Of a stretch of 7,413 nucleotides of DNA, positions 1 through 4,758 are shown piece by piece (within the stretch, counting starts at the first letter, position 1; each line of letters begins with the position of its first letter). The stretch is from Clostridiales bacterium. Lineage in GTDB: Bacteria; Bacillota; Clostridia; Peptostreptococcales; Natronincolaceae. The notes below the pieces were generated by a model that was not told where the DNA came from, did not search any database, and worked only from the letters and a program-made list of their open reading frames with translations. Made by a program: the position numbers and the translations under genes. Where the stretch lies: contig JAAZJW010000161.1 of the NCBI GenBank assembly GCA_012800145.1, positions 1 through 7,413 of the forward strand, in the 5' to 3' direction.

Positions 1-917
1 CTGTACCTCAAAAGGGGTAACCCCTCCTTCGTTATTGTTGTGAATACAAGTTCACCTTCTTCACCATAGGGAAGAGGCTTTAGGGTAACAGGGTCAACTA
101 TTTCAGGTATGAAGTGTTCTTCCCATATGTGCAGACCGTTTTGACATTCGCATTCTATGGCAACTCCCGGTCCCATTATCTCCGATAAACCATATATATC
201 ATAGGCTTTAATATTTAATTTTTCTTCTATTGTTGCTCTCATACTTTCTGACCAGGGTTCTGCTCCGAATATGCCGGCTTTCAGGGATATATCGGAAAGA
301 TCTACTCCCATATCTTCAATTGCTTCTGCCAGATGGATTGCATAGGAGGGTGTACAGCATAGTACCGTTGCCCCGAAATCCTTCATAAGCATTATTTGTT
401 TTTCAGTGTTTCCACCTGACATAGGGATTACTGAAGCTCCCAATCTTTCCGACCCATAATGAAGTCCTAACCCTCCGGTAAAAAGTCCGTAACCATAGGA
501 TACTTGAACGATAGAATCGCTGTCGGCACCTGCACACACCATCGAACGTGCCACAATTTCAGACCAAATTGCTATATCATTTCTTGAATAACCCACCACC
601 GTCGGTTTTCCTGTTGTCCCGCTGGAAGCATGAACCCTCACTATCTGTGACATGGGCTTTGCGAACAATCCATAGGGATAATTGTCCCTCAAGTCCTGTT
701 TTGTTGTAAAGGGGAGATTTGCCAAATCGTCCAAGGAATTTATATCCTCGGGCATTATTCCAATTTTTTGGAATTCATTCCTATAGAAGGGCACATCGTG
801 GTAAAGCCTTGAAACCAGATGTTTCAAATTCTCCAATTGGAGTTCTCTGAGTTCCTCCCTTTTCATACATTCCTTCGTTTCGTTCCAATACATTTTTTGC
901 TTGGTTTTTAAAACCAT
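1..917 (-). CDS. paaK: Phenylacetate-CoA ligase (PaaK-type), 3' end outside window
   Basis: This ANL-superfamily adenylating enzyme makes phenylacetyl-CoA (or a related arylacetyl-CoA) from the acid, ATP and CoA in the cytoplasm. The reading frame is open for 305 codons and runs off the window; PaaK proteins are usually about 430-440 residues, so roughly the last third, including the mobile C-terminal domain, is not seen. Visible motifs are the phosphate-binding loop SSGTTGKPT (residues 98-106), GAEPW (218-222), and the adenylate-binding DIYGLSE (240-246), followed by an acidic/Cys segment CEC and a GEEGELVFTTITKEGLPLLRY stretch (residues 285-305) typical of the family. The ATG at 917 follows AGGAGG (930-925) by 7 nt, so the start is secure. 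A T-box leader and strong promoter lie upstream. The family assignment is firm; the exact aryl substrate (phenylacetate, hydroxyphenylacetate, indoleacetate) cannot be read from sequence. Confidence 0.95.
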   Translation of the reverse strand, partial: MVLKTKQKMYWNETKECMKREELRELQLENLKHLVSRLYHDVPFYRNEFQKIGIMPEDINSLDDLANLPFTTKQDLRDNYPYGLFAKPMSQIVRVHASSGTTGKPTVVGYSRNDIAIWSEIVARSMVCAGADSDSIVQVSYGYGLFTGGLGLHYGSERLGASVIPMSGGNTEKQIMLMKDFGATVLCCTPSYAIHLAEAIEDMGVDLSDISLKAGIFGAEPWSESMRATIEEKLNIKAYDIYGLSEIMGPGVAIECECQNGLHIWEEHFIPEIVDPVTLKPLPYGEEGELVFTTITKEGLPLLRY

Positions 918-973
918 TTTAATTCCTCCTATTTTCGATCAATAAGTCCACCAATTCCATTGTCCGGCACATC

Positions 974-993
974 CTCAATTGATTAAAATTGAG
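974..993 (-). other. Small hairpin between T-box terminator and ligase start
   Basis: A perfect 7-bp inverted repeat, CTCAATT and AATTGAG with a 6-nt loop, lies in the part of the leader transcribed only after terminator readthrough, about 57 nt before the ligase start codon. It has no U-tract and is not a terminator. It may stabilise the 5' end of the readthrough mRNA; its function is unknown. Confidence 0.4.
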
Positions 994-997
994 CATA

Positions 998-1031
998 TAA
1001 AAAGCCCCTATCCGTTAAAGGACGAGGGGCT
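998..1031 (-). terminator. T-box intrinsic terminator
   Basis: On the minus strand AGCCCCT pairs with AGGGGCT (arms 1031-1025 and 1009-1003), extended by an inner GGA/TCC pairing (1022-1020 with 1013-1011) around a GTTAAA loop, and is followed by TTTTTA. This is the conditional terminator of the T-box leader: the 5' part of the stem would instead pair with the T-box sequence when uncharged tRNA is bound. Confidence 0.9.
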
Positions 1032-1279
1032 AACCCGCGGTACCACCTTGATTGACTGATATTTATACAGTCCGCTCAATTAAGAATACGCAACTTATTG
1101 TTTTAATATTCCTTTCTACTAACGTAAGAATAACGATCAGACCTACTATATATTTCAGCCGATTACTTATGAGGGAACTTCACCAAAATTCCAATTATCG
1201 GTTTCCACCTGTTCCGATTCTCTGTAAATTTTCCTAGTGGATACTTTCCTCAATCATTGTATCTGTTTTTATAAACTTT
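998..1279 (-). ncRNA. T-box riboswitch leader, candidate Phe (UUC) specifier
   Basis: The RNA senses aminoacylation of one tRNA and controls transcription into the ligase gene. The diagnostic T-box, AAGGTGGTACCGCGGGT (minus strand, 1049-1033), is present and directly precedes the terminator. Stem I elements are readable upstream: TTGAGGAAAGTA near 1253-1242 (stem base plus AGTA loop), an AGAGA bulge near 1223, and the distal GGTGGAAACC (1209-1200) closed by ATCGG/CCGAT. Folding by eye, TGAGG pairs with CCTCA and CACT with GGTG, leaving AAGTTC on the 3' side of the specifier loop. TTC (1177-1175), a Phe codon, is the best specifier reading; neighbouring triplets GTT or TCC cannot be excluded. 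The start is inferred from the promoter. The T-box call is secure, the amino acid is tentative. Confidence 0.93.
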
Positions 1280-1285
1280 TTTAAC

Positions 1286-1314
1286 ATTATATTCGTTTTC
1301 TAAGTATTTGTCAA
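1286..1314 (-). promoter_or_regulatory. Consensus sigma-A promoter of the T-box/ligase transcript
   Basis: TTGACA (minus strand, 1314-1309) and TATAAT (1291-1286) are both perfect consensus and separated by exactly 17 nt. Transcription would start near 1279, about 25 nt before the T-box Stem I. A promoter this strong fits a gene controlled mainly by leader attenuation rather than by an activator. Confidence 0.88.
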
Positions 1315-1354
1315 TTATTTTAGGCTATTTTAAATGTGGCTATTTTTAAATCTG

Positions 1355-1363
1355 TGGTACAAT
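1355..1363 (+). promoter_or_regulatory. Possible extended -10 promoter for the DUF4160 remnant/DUF2442 genes
   Basis: TGGTACAAT matches an extended -10 element (TGnTATAAT with one change). The region 17 nt further upstream (TGTGGC) is a poor -35. It lies about 55 nt before the ribosome binding site of the 14-codon ORF and points away from the T-box promoter, so the two transcripts diverge. Confidence 0.4.
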
Positions 1364-1417
1364 ATACAGTAGTATGGTACGTAAATGAAATGTGGTATCA
1401 CAAAGGGGGAAATTTTC

Positions 1418-1462
1418 TTGCCGGAAATGTCATCTTTTTATGGAATAAGGGTAACGGGGTGA
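1418..1462 (+). pseudogene. DUF4160 N-terminal remnant (14 codons), possible leader peptide
   Basis: TTG at 1418, preceded by AAAGGGGGA (1402-1410) at 8 nt, begins the peptide MPEMSSFYGIRVTG (TTG read as Met) and stops at TGA 1460-1462. The beginning resembles the conserved start of DUF4160 proteins (MPxISxFYGI...), which normally run about 80-90 residues and are commonly encoded immediately upstream of DUF2442 genes, as here. The rest of the DUF4160 gene is missing, so this looks like a deletion that kept the translation start. The stop codon lies inside the DUF2442 ribosome binding region, so translation of the remnant could couple to it. The match is short and from memory of the family; chance similarity is possible but the position supports it. 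Confidence 0.6.
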
Positions 1463-1469
1463 AACCTTT

Positions 1470-1757
1470 ATGAATTATAAAGTTATTCAGGTTGTCCCAA
1501 CAAGGGACTTTGAGGTATATGTTTACTTTGCTGATGGAAAAATTAAACTTTTTGATGCTAAGGAGTTAGTTCAAAAAGGGGTTTTTAAACAATTGCAAGA
1601 TATGGATACATTTATTAGCACATGTACTGTTCTTAACGATACGTTAGCATGGGATCTAAAGGGAGATTATGATGCTACCGAATGTTTAGATATAGATCCC
1701 ATTACTTTATATAATGAATGTCCGGAGGTTGAGGAACCGGATATAGCTGAAGGTTAG
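1470..1757 (+). CDS. DUF2442 family protein
   Basis: This 95-residue protein matches the DUF2442 family along its whole length: VVPTRDFEVYVYFADGKIKLFD near the N-terminus, the hydrophobic middle VLNDTLAWDLKGDYD (residues 54-68) and the closing CLDIDPITLYNEC (residues 73-85). The family is small, soluble and cytoplasmic, with no established biochemical activity. It is often encoded next to DUF4160, and such pairs have been suggested to be toxin-antitoxin-like, but that is not shown here. The ATG at 1470 follows GGGGTG (1456-1461) by 8 nt. The C-terminal tail (EVEEPDIAEG) is acidic. With its DUF4160 partner reduced to a stub, this may be an orphan half of a former pair. Confidence 0.88.
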   Translation: MNYKVIQVVPTRDFEVYVYFADGKIKLFDAKELVQKGVFKQLQDMDTFISTCTVLNDTLAWDLKGDYDATECLDIDPITLYNECPEVEEPDIAEG

Positions 1758-1767
1758 GGGATTATCT

Positions 1768-1781
1768 GACTGTGTACAGTC
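1768..1781 (+). repeat. Short palindrome GACTGTGTACAGTC
   Basis: Two 6-nt arms, GACTGT and ACAGTC, flank a GT centre in the gap between the DUF2442 gene and the membrane protein gene. The arms equal the outer ends of the palindromic element seen complete at 3370-3487. It could be a remnant of that element or an unrelated operator-like site. Confidence 0.4.
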
Positions 1782-1815
1782 CATGGCATTTTTCATAACG
1801 TGGAAGGGGGACAAA

Positions 1816-2727
1816 ATGGACAAAAATAGATCACATATTTTGATTATAATACTTATCATATCTCAGGTGATATTAATTTCAAAAATTAGTAATTTACAAA
1901 GACAGGTAGAAGGAACCAATATAGGAATGAATAATTTGAGCAACCGTATAGGAAACGATATGAACGCCATTTATTCAAATGTCAATGAAATGTTGAGACA
2001 AAAAGCAAGTATTATTGAAAGTGCCGCCGCGAAAATCGGGAAGGTTGATACAGATGAATTTACAGTGCCTATTACATTTACCCTTACCCCGAAGGAAGTT
2101 AGCGAGAATACTGCTGTCAGTCTCGATTTTGATGGTGAACTGTTTCCCATGGATAAAAACGACACAACTTTCGTTGCAACTGTTTCACGTAATATTTTCG
2201 GCGATGCAATGCCTAAGATTGTGATAGATGAAAACGGTGTAAAGAAAACAACACATGATGATCAAATCAATATTCCAAGTATTAAAGAGAAAGTTTTTCC
2301 GATAATGTTTCCAAGACTCGCGGGAGAAGCAAAATTTGACGGCAAGACCTACAGCAGAAAGGGAAATCTCAGTGCAGATATTAAAGAAATATCTTCGGAA
2401 ATAGAATTCAGGGAGATACGACTTGTTATCGAGGTAGACGATAAGGTGTTTGCTGACAAAACCATACCGAAGGAAACATTTTTCCGTGATGGATATGAAA
2501 TAGATGAAAAAATACCTTTGAATAATGGGCAAACTTGTATAATGAAAATTGTTGCCACAGATAGTATTGGCTTTGAGCATCATTATACCGGAGACAGGTG
2601 GGACGCAGGTTCTAATCATCAGAGAGAACCATGGTTTGGCGATGAGCAAATTTATTCCCCCGATGGAAGCCTGCTTTGGCAATCCGACAAATGGATACCC
2701 TTAGAAGGCAACAGTAATAACACGTAG
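1816..2727 (+). CDS. Membrane-anchored extracytoplasmic protein of unknown function
   Basis: I do not recognise this 303-residue protein. From the N-terminus it shows a short basic segment (MDKNRSH), one hydrophobic membrane segment (about residues 7-23, rich in Ile/Leu), and a heptad-like stretch (about 24-68, ISNLQRQVEG..., NLSNRIGNDMNAIYSNVNEMLRQ) that could form a short coiled coil. The remaining 230 residues are polar and beta-rich, with alternating patterns such as FTVPITFTLTPKEV and EIEFREIRLVIEVDDKVF suggesting Ig-like or similar beta-sandwich domains. The expected topology is a short cytoplasmic tail and an external body; there is no lipobox. An ATG at 1783 is in frame, but the ATG at 1816 follows GGAAGGGGG (1802-1810) at 5 nt and is preferred. 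It lies 58 nt after the DUF2442 gene on the same strand, so cotranscription is plausible. Confidence 0.8.
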   Translation: MDKNRSHILIIILIISQVILISKISNLQRQVEGTNIGMNNLSNRIGNDMNAIYSNVNEMLRQKASIIESAAAKIGKVDTDEFTVPITFTLTPKEVSENTAVSLDFDGELFPMDKNDTTFVATVSRNIFGDAMPKIVIDENGVKKTTHDDQINIPSIKEKVFPIMFPRLAGEAKFDGKTYSRKGNLSADIKEISSEIEFREIRLVIEVDDKVFADKTIPKETFFRDGYEIDEKIPLNNGQTCIMKIVATDSIGFEHHYTGDRWDAGSNHQREPWFGDEQIYSPDGSLLWQSDKWIPLEGNSNNT

Positions 2728-2729
2728 AA

Positions 2730-2759
2730 ACAGTCCCCCTATGTTGGCTGGGGGGCTGT
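2730..2759 (+). terminator. Hairpin after the membrane protein gene
   Basis: ACAGTCCCCC (2730-2739) pairs with GGGGGGCTGT (2750-2759), ten base pairs including one G-T, around a 10-nt loop, 3 nt after the stop codon. There is no T-tract directly after it, so it is a weak intrinsic terminator or an mRNA-stabilising hairpin. Confidence 0.55.
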
Positions 2760-2760
2760 C

Positions 2761-2786
2761 AGGCTGTGTGAAAAATGTCATCTTGA
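2761..2786 (+). repeat. Fragment of the palindromic element (left end)
   Basis: AGGCTGTGTGAAAAATGTCA followed by TCTTGA matches the left end of the complete element at 3370 in 24 of 26 positions, then similarity stops. No matching right half was found before the next gene, so it is a truncated copy. Confidence 0.75.
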
Positions 2787-2794
2787 CCCAACAC

Positions 2795-2989
2795 TCAAGA
2801 TTTTTGGTTAATTATCGCCATTGTCCCATGATTGTATAGCATACGTGCAAGACATTCTATCGATATATCAGCGCCACTGGCCAGGTGTGTCAAAACACTT
2901 CTGCTGCCGACAGCGGCACTCTTGATATTCAGTTGGCTGCCGATGGTATCCCGGGGGAGTTCGGTGAAAGGTCCTGAAAACCCCGCCCC
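2795..2989 (-). pseudogene. Possible decayed gene end, GC-rich, unrecognised
   Basis: On the minus strand a frame stays open for 64 codons and ends at TGA (2797-2795), encoding a composition typical of real protein (for example SAAVGSRSVLTHLASGAD and LARMLYNHGTMAIIN). No start codon with a ribosome binding site is visible; an in-frame TAA lies just upstream (2992-2990). By my count 2881-3000 is about 57% GC, clearly above the flanking sequence. I do not recognise the family. It could be the 3' remnant of a gene truncated when the repeats and the UPF0180 cassette were placed beside it, or a chance open frame in GC-rich DNA. The rest of this gene-free stretch (2728-3071) holds the hairpin, repeat fragment and leader palindrome listed separately. 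Confidence 0.3.
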
Positions 2990-3034
2990 TTATCCCAGCT
3001 AAATTTCTTGTCTGTGTTCATTGCATAGATTAAA

Positions 3035-3055
3035 GATTATTTACACAAAATAATC
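3035..3055 (+). promoter_or_regulatory. Leader palindrome upstream of UPF0180 copy 1
   Basis: GATTATTT and AAATAATC form a perfect 8-bp inverted repeat with ACACA between, ending 2 nt before the GAGGTGAT ribosome binding site (3058-3065). The same structure precedes copy 2, so it is conserved between the duplicates and could be an operator or a 5'-UTR hairpin that affects translation. Confidence 0.55.
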
Positions 3056-3071
3056 CTGAGGTGATGAAATC

Positions 3072-3332
3072 ATGAAAAAAATTGGAATAGAAGAGGGCCT
3101 AACAAATGTAGCTGATTTTTTAACGGATGAAGGTTATTCTGTGAAACAATTAAGCGGTTCCATGGATGAAAATCTATCGTCACTGAAAAATTTTGATGCT
3201 ATTGTTGTATCAGGTCTCAACACAAATATGTTCGGGTATGACAATGTAAAGGCCAATGCATCAATAATAGATGCGGACGGTTTAACACCACAGGAAGTAA
3301 GGAATATGATTGAACGGCAAATTGATACATAG
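3072..3332 (+). CDS. UPF0180 family protein (YkuS-type), copy 1
   Basis: This 86-residue protein belongs to the UPF0180 family, of which Bacillus YkuS is a member; no biochemical function is established. Family landmarks are MKKIGIEEGLTNVADFL (1-17), the central DAIVVSGLNTNMFGYDN (41-57) and the C-terminal DADGLTPQEVRNMIE (67-81). It is small and soluble with no signal or membrane segment. The start ATG follows GAGGTGAT at 6 nt. A paralogue, identical at about 52 of 82 aligned residues by my count, lies 310 bp downstream with the same leader; the separation and an intervening repeat suggest each is transcribed from its own leader. It lacks the Cys cluster that I recall in Bacillus YkuS. Confidence 0.9.
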   Translation: MKKIGIEEGLTNVADFLTDEGYSVKQLSGSMDENLSSLKNFDAIVVSGLNTNMFGYDNVKANASIIDADGLTPQEVRNMIERQIDT

Positions 3333-3339
3333 TAACACA

Positions 3340-3359
3340 CATGTTGTTTTATAACATGC
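3340..3359 (+). other. Hairpin after UPF0180 copy 1
   Basis: CATGTT and AACATG form a 6-bp stem around a short T-rich loop, about 8 nt after the stop codon. No T-tract follows directly. It could be a weak terminator or 3'-end stabiliser; the GC-rich CGCGGGGCG after it leads into the repeat element. Confidence 0.35.
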
Positions 3360-3369
3360 GCGGGGCGTT

Positions 3370-3487
3370 AGACTGTGTGAAAAATGTCATCCTGAGCGAA
3401 GCGAAGGATCTCAAATGGCCTAAAAACGAGATTCTTCGCTACACTCAGAATGACAAAAAGCGAGAAAAGTGCTTTTTCACACAGTCT
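3370..3487 (+). mobile_element. Complete 118-bp MITE-like palindromic element
   Basis: The element has perfect 15-bp terminal inverted repeats, AGACTGTGTGAAAAA (3370-3384) and TTTTTCACACAGTCT (3473-3487). Inside them a second imperfect inverted repeat of about 28 bp runs from TGTCATCCTGAGCGAAGCGA at 3385 to its partner ending CACTCAGAATGACA near 3455. The whole sequence can fold into one long hairpin. It has no coding capacity and further copies occur at 2761 and 7208, the latter 80/82 identical over the shared part. The CATCCTGAGCGAAGCGAAGG core resembles repeats found widely in bacterial genomes. I saw no convincing target-site duplication. It is best read as a non-autonomous element mobilised by a transposase encoded elsewhere, or as a REP-type palindrome. 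Confidence 0.8.
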
Positions 3488-3512
3488 GGCGGTCCTTGAC
3501 TGCCCGTTTTTT
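3488..3512 (+). terminator. Intrinsic terminator abutting the MITE
   Basis: GGCGGTC (3488-3494) pairs with GACTGCC (3498-3504) over a CTT loop, followed by CG and six T. It starts at the base next to the MITE right end. It would stop transcription from copy 1 of the UPF0180 gene, or from within the element, before copy 2. Confidence 0.75.
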
Positions 3513-3605
3513 GTTGGTTCTTCCATATGGATTGATTTATCCCATCATACAAAATTCTAATACTATTACTAGTTTCCATTTGTTCACACTATTGCATATA
3601 TTAAT

Positions 3606-3626
3606 GATTATTTGCGCAAAATAATC
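3606..3626 (+). promoter_or_regulatory. Leader palindrome upstream of UPF0180 copy 2
   Basis: GATTATTT-GCGCA-AAATAATC has the same arms and spacing as the site before copy 1; only the centre differs. Similarity between the two leaders begins upstream at TTGCATA and continues through the GAGGTGAT ribosome binding site (3629-3636) into the coding sequence. Confidence 0.55.
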
Positions 3627-3642
3627 CTGAGGTGATAAAATT

Positions 3643-3891
3643 ATGAAAAAAATCGGGATAGAAGCAGGCTTGACAAATGTAGCAGATTTTTTAATCAGCA
3701 AGGGGCATTCTGTAAGAACGTTGGATGGACTGATGGTTGAGGATGTGTCATCCCTAAAAAATCTTGATGCTATTGTAGTAGGGGGCCTCAGTGCAAACAC
3801 AATCGGATATGATGATCCGGAAATTAAGGCGCAATTGATAAACGCAGACGGTTTAACACCACAAGAGGTAGAGAACAAAATCAACGAGTAA
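3643..3891 (+). CDS. UPF0180 family protein (YkuS-type), copy 2
   Basis: This 82-residue paralogue of the upstream gene has the same landmarks: MKKIGIEAGLTNVADFL (1-17), DAIVVGGLSANTIGYDD (41-57) and NADGLTPQEVENKINE (67-82). It ends four residues earlier than copy 1. Substitutions are spread through the protein while the ends and the central DAIVV core are kept, which fits two functional, diverging duplicates rather than one decaying copy. The start ATG follows GAGGTGAT at 6 nt. A strong hairpin follows the gene, so it is probably monocistronic. Function is unknown. Confidence 0.9.
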   Translation: MKKIGIEAGLTNVADFLISKGHSVRTLDGLMVEDVSSLKNLDAIVVGGLSANTIGYDDPEIKAQLINADGLTPQEVENKINE

Positions 3892-3917
3892 ATTAATATG
3901 TAACAATGTCCACCCCG

Positions 3918-3954
3918 AAACCCATACGGTAATTACTGTATGGGTTTGGTATTT
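3918..3954 (+). terminator. Terminator hairpin after UPF0180 copy 2
   Basis: AAACCCATAC (3918-3927) and GTATGGGTTT (3938-3947) form a perfect 10-bp stem; the loop is itself nearly palindromic (GTAATTAC). It is followed by GGTATTTT, a modest T-tract. The A and T arms would allow some activity in both directions. Confidence 0.7.
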
Positions 3955-3966
3955 TAACCAACAAAA

Positions 3967-3983
3967 TGTAAGAAATTTGTAAG
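3967..3983 (+). promoter_or_regulatory. Direct repeat upstream of the response regulator, possible autoregulatory box
   Basis: TGTAAG occurs twice (3967-3972 and 3978-3983) with an 11-bp period, the spacing typical of OmpR/PhoB-family tandem binding sites. A TAGAAT sequence at 3995-4000 could serve as -10, which would put the repeat over the -35 position, as at activator-dependent promoters. Binding by the adjacent regulator is inference. Confidence 0.45.
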
Positions 3984-4062
3984 GATTATAGTAGTAGAAT
4001 TTTAAAAAGTATGTGTTACTATTGTTACAAGAGATATCTCGGAAATAGGGGTGAAATGCAAG

Positions 4063-4758
4063 ATGTATAACATACTTGTCGTCGACGATGAAAAGGAAAT
4101 AACCGATGCTATAGAAATCTACCTGAAAAATCAAAACTATAATGTTTTCAAAGCATATAACGGAATACAGGCTTTGGAGATATTCGACAAAGAAGAAATA
4201 CATTTAGTGCTTATAGACATTATGATGCCGAAACTGGATGGAACAAAAACCACAATTAAAATAAGGGAAAAAAGTCCCGTGCCTATTATATTTTTATCCG
4301 CAAAATCAGAAGACATGGATAAAATATTGGGACTGAATATCGGGGCAGATGATTACATCACAAAACCCTTTAATCCCATGGAACTTCTCGCAAGGGTTAA
4401 TTCCAATCTCAGAAGGTACACAAGTTATTCAAACAACGGCACATCAAGGGATAATTTACTAAAAATAGGCGGCATAGAACTTAGGGACGACAGTAAGGAG
4501 CTGGTGGTAGACGGCAAAGTAGTTAAAATAACTCCCCTGGAATATAAAATTCTATATCTATTGATGAGCAATCCAAATAAAGTATTTTCCATAGAAGAAA
4601 TATATGAAAAAGTATGGAAAGAGCCTGCATATAATCCGGATACGGTAACGGTGCATATAAGAAGGATTCGAGAGAAAATTGAAATCAACCCGGGAGAACC
4701 AAAATATTTAAAGGTGGTGTGGGGCATTGGATACAAATTTGAACAACCAAAACGATAG
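4063..4758 (+). CDS. OmpR/PhoB-family response regulator
   Basis: This 231-residue DNA-binding response regulator has a receiver domain (about 1-118) with acidic pocket D8-D9, phosphoacceptor D52 in LIDIMMPKLDG, switch Ser79 in FLSAKS, and Lys101 in the KPF motif. A winged-helix output domain follows (about 130-228), with ITPLEYKILYLLM, the recognition-helix segment TVTVHIRRIREKIE and a closing WGIGYKFE wing. The ATG at 4063 is preferred because AGGGGTGA (4047-4054) sits 8 nt before it; a GTG at 4051 is in frame but overlaps that site. Its last 32 nt overlap the kinase gene, so the two are cotranscribed and translationally coupled. The regulon cannot be inferred from sequence; the 11-bp direct repeat upstream suggests autoregulation. 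Confidence 0.95.
   Translation: MYNILVVDDEKEITDAIEIYLKNQNYNVFKAYNGIQALEIFDKEEIHLVLIDIMMPKLDGTKTTIKIREKSPVPIIFLSAKSEDMDKILGLNIGADDYITKPFNPMELLARVNSNLRRYTSYSNNGTSRDNLLKIGGIELRDDSKELVVDGKVVKITPLEYKILYLLMSNPNKVFSIEEIYEKVWKEPAYNPDTVTVHIRRIREKIEINPGEPKYLKVVWGIGYKFEQPKR

Noticed and set aside
1052..1237. 61-codon plus-strand open frame
   Set aside because: It is the antisense of the T-box leader, has no ribosome binding site and no recognisable protein features.
1418..1757. Functional toxin-antitoxin module (DUF4160 with DUF2442)
   Set aside because: DUF4160 is only a 14-codon stub here and no activity is established for DUF2442, so an active module cannot be claimed.
2185..2682. 165-codon minus-strand open frame
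   Set aside because: It lies entirely inside the membrane protein gene in antisense, has no ribosome binding site, and has unlikely composition.
3370..3487. CRISPR-like or tRNA-like reading of the repeated palindrome
   Set aside because: Copies are not regularly spaced with unique spacers, and the fold is a single long hairpin rather than a cloverleaf.
3580..3602. TTGTTC and TATATT as sigma-A promoter of UPF0180 copy 2
   Set aside because: Spacing is only 11 nt and the equivalent elements in the copy 1 leader do not improve it; no confident promoter could be assigned for either copy.
3537..3884. 115-codon minus-strand open frame over UPF0180 copy 2 (a similar one covers copy 1)
   Set aside because: The antisense frame exists because the two paralogues share codons; the plus-strand products match a known family.
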